Shown: positions 56,862-64,000 of the stretch, piece by piece
How positions within the stretch are numbered: the first letter of the stretch is position 1
Layout: each line of letters opens with the position of its first letter
Origin: Hyphomicrobiales bacterium
GTDB taxonomy: Bacteria; Pseudomonadota; Alphaproteobacteria; Rhizobiales; Rhizobiaceae
Length of the DNA stretch: 64,000 bases
NCBI GenBank assembly: GCA_017305925.1
Contig: JAFKJW010000179.1
Span: forward strand, 1-64,000
Direction of reading: 5' to 3'
Position numbers and translations under genes: made by a program
The notes under the pieces: generated by a model
What the model saw: the letters and a program-made list of their open reading frames with translations, nothing else
Database searches by the model: none
Told to the model about the DNA's origin: nothing

Positions 56862-57763
56862 CGAAGAAAACCAGCACCGCCAGCGAAGATCGCGTCCGCG
56901 CCCTGCCCTGCTGGAGCGGCAGGATCGACATCGCACCGCTCGGCGGCGGGTTGAGCAACGAGAATTTCCTGGTGACGGACGCCGCCGGCCGGCATGTCGT
57001 GCGCCTCGGCAGCGACTATCCCTTTCATCATGTCGAGCGCGGGCGCGAGGTGATGATGGCCCGCGCGGCCCACGAGGCGGGTTTCGGTCCTGCGGTCGAA
57101 TATGCGGGGCCGGGCGTCATGGTGAGCGCCTTCATCGACGGCAAGACCTTCGGCGGCGCGGACGTGGGCGGCAATGTCGGGCGCATCGCGGCCCTTGTCC
57201 GCGCCTTTCATCAAGAGATGCCGAAGCATGTCTCGGGCGCGGGCTTCATGTTCTGGGTGTTCCATGTGATCCGCGACTATGCGCGCACGCTCGCCGCCGG
57301 CGGAAGCCGCATGACGGGCGAGCTGCCGCGCTATCTGGAGCTGGCCGACCAGCTGGAGCGGGTGCAGGCACCGCTGCCCGTCATCATCGGCCACAACGAT
57401 CTTTTGCCGGCGAATTTTCTCGACGACGGAAAGAAGATTTGGCTGATCGACTACGAATATGCCGGCTTCAACACGGCCATGTTCGATCTTGCCGGGGTCG
57501 CCTCCAATGCCGGCCTGACGGAAGCGCGGTCGCGGGAGCTGCTCGCCGCTTATTTCGGCCAGGAAACCGACGACACGATCGGCCGGGCGCACGCGGCGAT
57601 GCAGTGCGCCTCGCTGCTGCGCGAGGCCATGTGGAGCATGGTCTCGGAGCTTTATCTCGGCGCGCCGGGCGTCGACTACGTGGCCTATACGGCCGAGAAC
57701 CTCGCCAGGCTCGACACCGCTCTGGACAGCTACGGAACACGATACGGGATGCCAACATCATGA
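56858..57763 (+). CDS. LicA/choline-kinase-like phosphotransferase (first copy)
   Basis: A 301-aa APH/choline kinase-fold protein. The nucleotide-side start PLGGGLSNENFLV, the catalytic GHNDLLPANFL and the metal-binding LIDYEYAGFN are all intact. It starts at GTG overlapping the permease stop and ends overlapping the flavoprotein start (ATGA), so it is part of the transporter operon. It would phosphorylate an imported amino-alcohol such as choline or a relative; the substrate is inferred. It shares motif layout with the second kinase at 60934-61845. Confidence 0.87.
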   Translation: MTKKTSTASEDRVRALPCWSGRIDIAPLGGGLSNENFLVTDAAGRHVVRLGSDYPFHHVERGREVMMARAAHEAGFGPAVEYAGPGVMVSAFIDGKTFGGADVGGNVGRIAALVRAFHQEMPKHVSGAGFMFWVFHVIRDYARTLAAGGSRMTGELPRYLELADQLERVQAPLPVIIGHNDLLPANFLDDGKKIWLIDYEYAGFNTAMFDLAGVASNAGLTEARSRELLAAYFGQETDDTIGRAHAAMQCASLLREAMWSMVSELYLGAPGVDYVAYTAENLARLDTALDSYGTRYGMPTS

Positions 57764-60213
57764 CCCTGCCCAGCCATGCCGGGATCGTCGTCATTGGCGG
57801 CGGCATTATCGGCTGCTCGACGGCCTACCATCTGGCACGCGACCACAAGGCGGACGTGGTGCTGCTGGAGCAGGGCGCGATCACCTCCGGCTCGACTTGG
57901 CACGCGGCGGGACTGGTCGGGCAGTTGCGCTCCTCGGCCTCGATCACGCGCGTGCTGAAATACTCCGTCGACCTCTACAAGACGCTCGAAGCCGAGACCG
58001 GGCTCGCCACCGGCTGGAGAATGACCGGCTGCCTTCGTCTCGCGGCCGATCAGGATCGCTGGACCGAGTTCAAACGGTTGGCCACCACGGCAAGGAGCTT
58101 CGGCATGGACATGCACCTGATCTCGCCCGACGAGGTCAAGCGCATGTGGCCGCTGATGGAGGTGGGTGATCTCGTCGGCGCATCGTGGCTGCCGACCGAC
58201 GGACAGGCCAGCCCCTCCGACATCACGCAGTCGCTGGCCAAGGGCGCGCGCATGCATGGCGCAAAGCTGTTCGAGCGCGTGCGCGTCACCGGCTTCGACA
58301 GGAAGGACGGCCGCATCGTGGCCGTACATACCAGCCAGGGCAAGATCGCCTGCGAGACCGTGGTGAACTGCGCCGGCCAGTGGGCGCGGCAGGTCGGCGC
58401 CCTTGCCGGCGTCAGCGTGCCGCTTCAGCCGGTCAAGCACCAGTACATCATCACCGAGAAGATAAACGGCCTCGCCGCCGACGCCCCGACGATCCGCGAT
58501 CCCGACCGGCGCACCTATTTCAAGGAGGAGGTGGGGGGCCTGGTCATGGGCGGCTACGAGCCCGATCCGCAGGCCTGGCTTCCCGACACGAAGAATGGCG
58601 ACGTGCCGGACGATTGGGAATTCCGTCTCTTCGACGACGACTGGGACCATTTCGAGCAGCACATGGCGCAGGCGGTCGTCCGCGTGCCGGCGCTGGAGAA
58701 TGCCGGCGTCAAGCGCATGATCAACGGGTCGGAAAGCTTTACGCCGGACGGCAATTTCATCCTGGGTGCTGCGCCCGAATGCGCCAACATGTTCGTCGGC
58801 GCCGGCTTCAACGCCTTCGGCATCGCATCGGGCGGCGGCGCCGGCTGGGCGCTCGCCGAATGGGTGGTGCGCGGCGAGGCGCCGCTCGACCTCTGGACCG
58901 TGGACATCCGCCGCTTCTCCGGCCTGCACCGCGACCGCGAATGGGTGCGCGACCGCACGCTGGAAGCCTACGGCAAGCACTACACCGTGGCCTTCCCGCA
59001 CGAGGAATACGAGAGCGGCCGGCCGCGCATCGTCTCCCCGCTCTACGAACGGCTTCGACGCCACCGCGCGGTGTTCGGATCAAAACTCGGCTGGGAGCGG
59101 CCGAACTGGTTCGCGCCCGAAGGCGTTGAGGCGCGAGACGTCTACTCCATGGGCCGGCAGAACTGGTTCGACGCCGTCGGCGAGGAGCACCGGCATGTGC
59201 GCGAGGCGGTCGGCCTCTTCGACCAGTCCTCCTTCGCCAAGTACGAGATGAGCGGTCCCGATGCGGCCCGCGCGCTGGACTGGATCTGCGCCAACGACGT
59301 GGGCAAGCCCGCTGGGCGGCTGACCTATACCCAGCTTCTCAACACGCGCGGCGGCATCGAGGCGGACCTGACCGTGGCACGGCTGGCTGAGGAAAAGTTC
59401 TACATCGTCACCGGCACAGGCTTCCGCACACATGATTTCGGCTGGATAAGCGACCACATCGGCGGTGGGCTGGACGCCCGGCTGACCGACGTGACCGAGG
59501 ATTTCGGCACGCTGTCGCTGATGGGCCCGCGCGCCCGCGACGTGCTGGCGGCCGTCACGGATGCCGACGTGTCGAACGCCGGCTTTCCCTTCGGCCATGT
59601 CCGTGAGATCGTCATCGCCGGCCATATCGTGCGGACGCTGCGCGTCACCTATGTCGGCGAGCTCGGCTGGGAACTGCACATGCCGATCGGCGCCACCGGC
59701 GAGATCTTCGATGCGCTGATGGCGGCCGGCGCCCCCTTCGGCATCCGCCCGGTCGGCTACCGCGCGCTGGAGTCTCTGAGGCTGGAAAAGGGATACCGCG
59801 CCTGGGGCTCCGACATCACGCCCAACGACACCCCGCTGGAGGCCGGCCTCGGCTGGGCGGTGAAGCTGCGCAAGAACACCGATTTCCTTGGCCGCCGCGC
59901 GCTGGAAAAGGCGAGCGGAACCTTGCCGCCCAAGCGTTTCGCCGGCTTCACCGTCGATGATCCCGGTATCGTGCTTCTCGGCCGCGAGACGATCCTGCGC
60001 AACGGCGAGCCGGTCGGCTACCTGACCAGCGGCGGTTACGGCTATACGGTGGGAAAAAGCATCGGCTACGGCTATGTCCGCGGCGCGGGCGGCGTGAACG
60101 ACGATTTTCTCACCGGCGGCAACTACGAGCTGGTCGTGGCAACCGAGCGCACGCCCGCGCGCATCCATCTGGAACCGCTCTATGACGCTCCCGGCGCGCA
60201 CGTGAAAAGCTGA
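57760..60213 (+). CDS. Dimethylglycine oxidase/sarcosine dehydrogenase-like flavoprotein with folate-binding domain
   Basis: An 817-aa two-domain enzyme. The N-terminal FAD domain has VVIGGGIIGCSTAYHLA and His48 in TWHAAGL, the position of the covalently flavinylated His in dimethylglycine oxidase. The C-terminal half (about 420-810) is a GcvT-like tetrahydrofolate domain (FDQSSFAKYEMSGPDA, YVGELGWELHMP, LRLEKGYRAWGSDIT). It should remove an N-methyl group and pass it to folate. It overlaps the kinase gene and ends the plus-strand operon. Confidence 0.92.
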   Translation: MTLPSHAGIVVIGGGIIGCSTAYHLARDHKADVVLLEQGAITSGSTWHAAGLVGQLRSSASITRVLKYSVDLYKTLEAETGLATGWRMTGCLRLAADQDRWTEFKRLATTARSFGMDMHLISPDEVKRMWPLMEVGDLVGASWLPTDGQASPSDITQSLAKGARMHGAKLFERVRVTGFDRKDGRIVAVHTSQGKIACETVVNCAGQWARQVGALAGVSVPLQPVKHQYIITEKINGLAADAPTIRDPDRRTYFKEEVGGLVMGGYEPDPQAWLPDTKNGDVPDDWEFRLFDDDWDHFEQHMAQAVVRVPALENAGVKRMINGSESFTPDGNFILGAAPECANMFVGAGFNAFGIASGGGAGWALAEWVVRGEAPLDLWTVDIRRFSGLHRDREWVRDRTLEAYGKHYTVAFPHEEYESGRPRIVSPLYERLRRHRAVFGSKLGWERPNWFAPEGVEARDVYSMGRQNWFDAVGEEHRHVREAVGLFDQSSFAKYEMSGPDAARALDWICANDVGKPAGRLTYTQLLNTRGGIEADLTVARLAEEKFYIVTGTGFRTHDFGWISDHIGGGLDARLTDVTEDFGTLSLMGPRARDVLAAVTDADVSNAGFPFGHVREIVIAGHIVRTLRVTYVGELGWELHMPIGATGEIFDALMAAGAPFGIRPVGYRALESLRLEKGYRAWGSDITPNDTPLEAGLGWAVKLRKNTDFLGRRALEKASGTLPPKRFAGFTVDDPGIVLLGRETILRNGEPVGYLTSGGYGYTVGKSIGYGYVRGAGGVNDDFLTGGNYELVVATERTPARIHLEPLYDAPGAHVKS

Positions 60214-60223
60214 CGCACGTACT

Positions 60224-60856
60224 TCAGAGCCGACGCAGCACCAACCCCCGGCTCGGCACGGTGCCGGTCTCGCCTGGCATGGAGACGTAGGGCTGCGTCT
60301 CTTCGGCGCGGGCGACGGTTCCTTGTGCCACGAGGCTGTCGATCCGGCTGGCGAAACCGCTTTTCCAAAGCGTGTCCTTGACCGTCAGCACGATGATGCC
60401 GCCGGATGCGCAGATGCGCAGCAGCTCGTCCAGTCCTTCGACACCCACGTGGCCCGAGGTGAACACCCCAGCCGATACGATGCCGGCAAAAGAGCCGTCC
60501 TCGAAGGGCAGCGGTCCGCCGAGCGCCAGCCGGTGCAGCCGCGCATAGCCGCCCTTGCGCGCCGCAACCGCAAGCATGCCTGGTGAGATGTCCAGCCCTT
60601 CCACCGGGCTGTAGCCCATGATGCCGAGCCAAGCTCCGAGAACGCCCGTGCCGGCGCCCGCGTCCAGCACCGGCCCGGCGCCCGGCGCCAGATGCCGGGA
60701 CAGGAGCGCGAGGCAGATGCTCGGATGCCGATAGCCCGCCACGGCCATTTCGGCGTCATAAGTTTCCGCCCAGCCGTCATAGAGCGCGGCGACCTCCTCC
60801 GGCCGCTTGGCGTCATAGACCGCGCCCAGCGCACCTTCATGCTTTCCGCTCGCCAT
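60224..60856 (-). CDS. Class I SAM-dependent methyltransferase
   Basis: A 210-aa methyltransferase-like protein. Motif I is VLDAGAGTGVLGAWLGIMGY, followed by GLDISPGML (acidic loop) and LRICASGGIIVLTV. GGGAG precedes the ATG at 60856; the longer frame from 60931 is divergent-promoter sequence. The substrate is unknown. It is convergent with the flavoprotein and divergent from the second kinase, with about 77 bases between starts, suggesting shared control with the methylamine genes. Confidence 0.88.
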   Translation of the reverse strand: MASGKHEGALGAVYDAKRPEEVAALYDGWAETYDAEMAVAGYRHPSICLALLSRHLAPGAGPVLDAGAGTGVLGAWLGIMGYSPVEGLDISPGMLAVAARKGGYARLHRLALGGPLPFEDGSFAGIVSAGVFTSGHVGVEGLDELLRICASGGIIVLTVKDTLWKSGFASRIDSLVAQGTVARAEETQPYVSMPGETGTVPSRGLVLRRL

Positions 60857-60933
60857 CGGCCGCTCCCTTTGCGCCGACCATAGCGAAAGCCGCGAAATTG
60901 TGGAACCTTGGCCGGATGAGAAACGGAGCACCC

Positions 60934-61845
60934 ATGAACGACGATCTGAGCCGCGCCCATGGCGCCATCGCCGCCATTCCGATTCTCGCGGCGACCGGCG
61001 CGGCGCCGGTGCGGCTGGGCGGGATGACCAACCTCGTCTTCAAGGTGGGCGATTTCTGCCTGCGCATCCCCGGCAAGGGCACGGAGGAATATATCGACCG
61101 CGCCAATGAGGCCGTCATGGCGCGCGAGGCAGCCAAGGCGGGCGTCAGCCCCGAGGTGCTGCATGCCGATTCCCAAAGCGGCGTGATGGTCACGCGCTTC
61201 GTGGCGGGAGCCGAGACGATGACCCCGGAGAATTTCCGTGCAAGGACCGGCAGCCCGGCCCGCGCAGGCAAGGTGTTTCGGCGGCTGCACGACAGCGGCG
61301 CGCAGTTCCCTTTCCGCTTCGAGCTGTTTTCGATGATCGACGATTATTTGAAGGTGCTCTCCACCAAGGATGTCGCCCTGCCCGACGGCTATCACGACGT
61401 GGTCCGCGAGGCCGACCAGGAGATCCGTGCCGCCCTTGCGGCGCATCCCCTGCCGCTTGTCGCCTGCCATTGCGACCCGCTTTGCGAGAATTTTCTCGAC
61501 ACCGGCCGGCGCATGTGGATCGTCGACTGGGAATATTCCGGCATGAACGATCCGTTATGGGACCTCGGCGACCTCTCCGTGGAGGCACGGTTCGACATCG
61601 CGCAGGAAGAGGAGATGATGCTGGCCTATTTCGGCCGTGCGCCGCAGCCGGCCGAGCGTGGCCGCGTCGTCATCTACAAGGCGATGTGCGATCTCCTCTG
61701 GACGCTCTGGGGTCTGCTCCAGCTCGCCAACGACAATCCCGCCGACGACTTCCGCGCCTATGCCGATGCCCGCTTCGTCCGCTGCAAGGCGCTGATGGAG
61801 ACGCCGTCCTTCGCGGGCCACGTCGCGGCGGTGGCGGGAGGCTGA
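60934..61845 (+). CDS. LicA/choline-kinase-like phosphotransferase (second copy)
   Basis: A 303-aa APH/choline kinase-fold protein. It has APVRLGGMTNLVFKV at the N-terminus, the catalytic CHCDPLCENFLD and the metal-binding IVDWEYSGMND. The fit to the bacterial LicA/choline kinase pattern is somewhat better than that of the first copy. The start at 60934 (MNDD) has GGAG upstream. It is convergent with zur. Two such kinases within 5 kb imply a phosphorylated intermediate or two related substrates. Confidence 0.88.
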   Translation: MNDDLSRAHGAIAAIPILAATGAAPVRLGGMTNLVFKVGDFCLRIPGKGTEEYIDRANEAVMAREAAKAGVSPEVLHADSQSGVMVTRFVAGAETMTPENFRARTGSPARAGKVFRRLHDSGAQFPFRFELFSMIDDYLKVLSTKDVALPDGYHDVVREADQEIRAALAAHPLPLVACHCDPLCENFLDTGRRMWIVDWEYSGMNDPLWDLGDLSVEARFDIAQEEEMMLAYFGRAPQPAERGRVVIYKAMCDLLWTLWGLLQLANDNPADDFRAYADARFVRCKALMETPSFAGHVAAVAGG

Positions 61846-61857
61846 ACGGAGCCCCGG

Positions 61858-62256
61858 CTACTGCGCCGTGCAGTTCGCACAGATGCCGCGCATTTCGATC
61901 GTCGTCTTGGCGAGCCTGAAGGAATGCTCCTTCGCCCAACCCTTGAGACGCCTCTCGACCGTCTCGTCGGAAAATTCGTCGACCTGCCCGCAGGTGTCGC
62001 AGATGGCGAAGGCGACCAGTCCGTGCGCATGGTCGTGCGGATGCGCGCAGGCGACAAAGGAATTGAGGCTTTCCAGCCGATGGACCAGCCCGTACTCGAT
62101 CAGCTTGTCGAGCGCCCGGTAGACCTGAAGCGGCGCACGGAATCCCTGCGCACGCAACTGATCGAGCAGCGAATAGGCGCTTGCCGGGCCGTCCCACTTC
62201 GTCAGCGCGTCGAGGACCAGCGTCTGGTTTTTCGTCAGATCATGCAGATGAGCCAT
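61858..62256 (-). CDS. zur: Zinc uptake regulator Zur (Fur family)
   Basis: A 132-aa Fur-family repressor with an N-terminal winged helix (ASAYSLLDQLRAQGFRAPLQVYRALDKLIEYGLVHRL) and a metal domain (ACAHPHDHAHG, ICDTCGQ, ICANC). The two CxxC pairs form the structural zinc site and the His cluster the sensing site. The adjacent divergent znuCB marks it as Zur and not Fur. When zinc-loaded it should repress znu genes through the site at 62304-62319. Confidence 0.94.
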   Translation of the reverse strand: MAHLHDLTKNQTLVLDALTKWDGPASAYSLLDQLRAQGFRAPLQVYRALDKLIEYGLVHRLESLNSFVACAHPHDHAHGLVAFAICDTCGQVDEFSDETVERRLKGWAKEHSFRLAKTTIEMRGICANCTAQ

Positions 62257-62303
62257 CGACGCATCCTCCAGAGTCGGTTGCCATCCCGAATTTCAGATGG
62301 TAG

Positions 62304-62319
62304 ATGTAATAACATTACG
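62304..62319. promoter_or_regulatory. Candidate Zur operator between zur and znuC
   Basis: GTAAT-AAC-ATTAC at 62306-62318 is a perfect short dyad. Its right side (ATAACATTAC) matches half of the alphaproteobacterial Zur consensus, while the left arm is closer than usual. It lies about 50 bases upstream of both starts. Confidence 0.6.
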
Positions 62320-62365
62320 ATCCTTCGCGATCAAGACCGACCGCTGACCATGGGATGAAGTCGCG

Positions 62366-63184
62366 TTGCCCGAAGCCTGCATAAGTTTTAGCGATCTGAC
62401 GCTGGGCTACAACAGCCATCCGGCCGTCCATCACCTGAACGGCGTGGTGGCGAAGGGGTCGCTGACGGCCGTCGTCGGCGCCAACGGCTCCGGCAAGTCC
62501 ACGCTGATGAAAGGCATTGTCGGCGTGCTGCGGCCGATGGCGGGTGCCTGCACGATCGCTCCCGGTGTCCGGCTGGCCTATCTGCCGCAGCAGTCGGAGC
62601 TCGACCGCTCCTTTCCGGCCCGGGTTGTGGATCTCGTCTCGCTCGGCCTGTGGCCGCGCCGCGGCCTGCTGGGACGCTATCGTCCCGAGGACAGGAAAGC
62701 GATCTCCGAGGCGCTTTCCGCGGTCGGCCTGGAAGGTTTCGACAGGCGGCCGATCGACACACTGTCCGGCGGCCAGCTGCAACGCGCTCTTTTCGCGCGG
62801 GTGCTGGTGCAGGATGCAGACCTGATCCTGCTCGATGAGCCGTTCAACGCCATCGACTCCCGGACCGTGTCCGACCTGGTCGAGCTGATCAAGCGCTGGC
62901 AGGGCGAAAGCCGCACCGTGATGGTCGTGGTCCACGACCTCGAACTGGTGCGGCAGCATTTCCCCGAAGCGCTGCTTCTCGCCCGCCGGCCGGTCGCCTG
63001 GGGCGAGGCGCGCAAGACGCTGGCGCCGGAAAACCTGCTGCGTGCGCGGCAGTTCCACGAGGCCTGGGACGAGGATGCGCCCTGGTGTGCGCCCGAAGAG
63101 GATCACGATCATCACGGGCACGCGCACGACCATGCGCACGAACACCCCGAAGGCGGGAAGACCGCCCATGCCGGGGCGGCCTGA
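62366..63184 (+). CDS. znuC: Zinc ABC transporter ATP-binding protein ZnuC
   Basis: A 272-aa ATPase with Walker A GANGSGKST, the signature LSGGQLQRALFAR, Walker B LILLDEPFNAID and the switch His in VVVHDLELV. The C-terminal tail is His/Asp-rich (DHDHHGHAHDHAHEH), as often found in zinc transporters, and may hold zinc near the channel. The start is TTG at 62366, as no ATG fits the family N-terminus. Its stop overlaps the znuB start (TGATG). Confidence 0.93.
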   Translation: MPEACISFSDLTLGYNSHPAVHHLNGVVAKGSLTAVVGANGSGKSTLMKGIVGVLRPMAGACTIAPGVRLAYLPQQSELDRSFPARVVDLVSLGLWPRRGLLGRYRPEDRKAISEALSAVGLEGFDRRPIDTLSGGQLQRALFARVLVQDADLILLDEPFNAIDSRTVSDLVELIKRWQGESRTVMVVVHDLELVRQHFPEALLLARRPVAWGEARKTLAPENLLRARQFHEAWDEDAPWCAPEEDHDHHGHAHDHAHEHPEGGKTAHAGAA

Positions 63185-64000
63185 TGCTTTTCCTCTACGA
63201 TTATCTCGCCGCGCCCTTCGTGGACTTCGCCTTCATGCAGCGCGCGCTGGTCGGCGCGCTGATGCTCTCGGTGAGCGCCTGCCCGGTCGGCGTCTTCCTG
63301 ATGTTGAGACGCATGAGCCTGGCGGGTGACGCGATGGCGCACGCCATTCTGCCGGGCGCCGCGGTCGGCTTCCTGCTCTACGGTCTCCAGATCGTGCCGA
63401 TGACGCTTGGCGGACTGGTTGCCGGCGTGGTCGTGGCGCTCGGCGCGGGCGCGGTTTCGCGGGTGACGATCCAGAAGGAGGACGCTTCTCTTGCCGCCTT
63501 CTATCTGATCTCGCTGGCGCTCGGCGTCCTCATCGTCTCGCTGCGCGGCTCCAATGTCGACCTCATGCACGTCCTGTTCGGCACGGTTCTGGCGCTGAAC
63601 GACGACGCGCTGACGCTGATCGCCGCGATCACGGCGGTGACATTGGCCGCGCTCGCGATCTTCTGGCGCGCGCTTGTCGCCGAATGTCTCGATCCGCTGT
63701 TCCTGCGCTCGGTGTCCCGTCTCGGCCCGCCGGTCCATTTCGTCTTCCTCGGGCTGGTGGTGCTCAACCTCGTTGGCGGCTTCCAGGCGCTCGGCACGCT
63801 CTTGTCGGTCGGCCTGATGATGCTGCCGGCGGCGGCGGCCCGCTTCTGGACGTCCAGGGTCGGGCCCATGTGCCTGCTGGCGATCGCCATCGGCGCCGCG
63901 TCCTGCATTTCCGGCCTGCTGCTCTCCTACCATGCTTCGCTGCCCTCGGGCCCGGCGATCATCCTGTCGGCCGGCGTCGTCTATATCCTCTCCATCCTCG
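63184..64000 (+). CDS. znuB: Zinc ABC transporter permease ZnuB (3' end outside window)
   Basis: The first 272 residues of a metal-type ABC permease (ABC-3 family) are visible with about eight spans. Family motifs are LMLRRMSLAGDAMAHAILPG near the N-terminus and GGFQALGTLLSVGLMMLPAAAARF. The reading frame is open to the end of the window and only a short C-terminal part should be missing. The binding protein ZnuA is not seen here and may follow. Confidence 0.93.
   Translation, partial: MLFLYDYLAAPFVDFAFMQRALVGALMLSVSACPVGVFLMLRRMSLAGDAMAHAILPGAAVGFLLYGLQIVPMTLGGLVAGVVVALGAGAVSRVTIQKEDASLAAFYLISLALGVLIVSLRGSNVDLMHVLFGTVLALNDDALTLIAAITAVTLAALAIFWRALVAECLDPLFLRSVSRLGPPVHFVFLGLVVLNLVGGFQALGTLLSVGLMMLPAAAARFWTSRVGPMCLLAIAIGAASCISGLLLSYHASLPSGPAIILSAGVVYILSIL

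Overview
The window comes from a high-GC alphaproteobacterium, most likely a denitrifying member of the Hyphomicrobiales (Rhizobiales; Phyllobacteriaceae/Mesorhizobium-like). The pointers are a short second FtsZ like rhizobial FtsZ2, a pha-type Mrp antiporter operon with fused A and B subunits, an Omp25/31-type barrel protein, an alphaproteobacterial Zur and a rhizobial-type palindromic intergenic element. No rRNA, tRNA, CRISPR array, insertion sequence or prophage was seen. This is chromosome-like metabolic sequence, densely packed, with many ATGA/GTGA stop-start overlaps.

Layout. 1-6287 (minus): a CUT2 (ribose-type) sugar ABC transporter operon in which one permease is fused to an SMP-30/lactonase-type beta-propeller, followed by a second free propeller. 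6562-10675: a small unknown protein, a GGDEF-EAL protein, ftsZ2 and a cold-shock protein. 10897-16942 (minus): a complete Pha/Mrp cation/proton antiporter (phaAB,C,D,E,F,G). 17061-29022: histidine utilisation, with hutC-hutF divergent from hutI-hutH-CoA transferase-acyl-CoA dehydrogenase-hutU and an amino-acid ABC transporter. Three evenly spaced GTTTAGAC sites lie between the two arms. One transporter permease is broken by a frameshift plus deletion, and hutG is absent from the window.

29042-37737 (minus): a complete nosRZDFYLX nitrous oxide reductase cluster. 37939-46333 (minus): a signalling block of a membrane histidine kinase, a PLP alpha-oxoamine synthase (CqsA/LqsA-like architecture), a second related membrane kinase, a receiver-GGDEF-EAL response regulator and a GGDEF-EAL protein. 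It resembles an alpha-hydroxyketone signalling module wired to c-di-GMP. 46481-51529: an outer-membrane protein, an MgtA-type Mg2+ P-type ATPase and a diguanylate cyclase. 51543-61845: a DeoR regulator, a betaine/choline-type ABC transporter, two LicA-like kinases, a dimethylglycine-oxidase-like flavoprotein and a methyltransferase. 61858-64000: zur, divergent from znuC and znuB, which runs off the window.

The two observations most worth following are these. (1) A CoA transferase and an acyl-CoA dehydrogenase sit inside the hut operon, immediately before urocanate hydratase. Together they could oxidise imidazole propionate to urocanate. (2) The oxoamine synthase/two kinases/c-di-GMP block has a hairpin that would hide the synthase ribosome-binding site.
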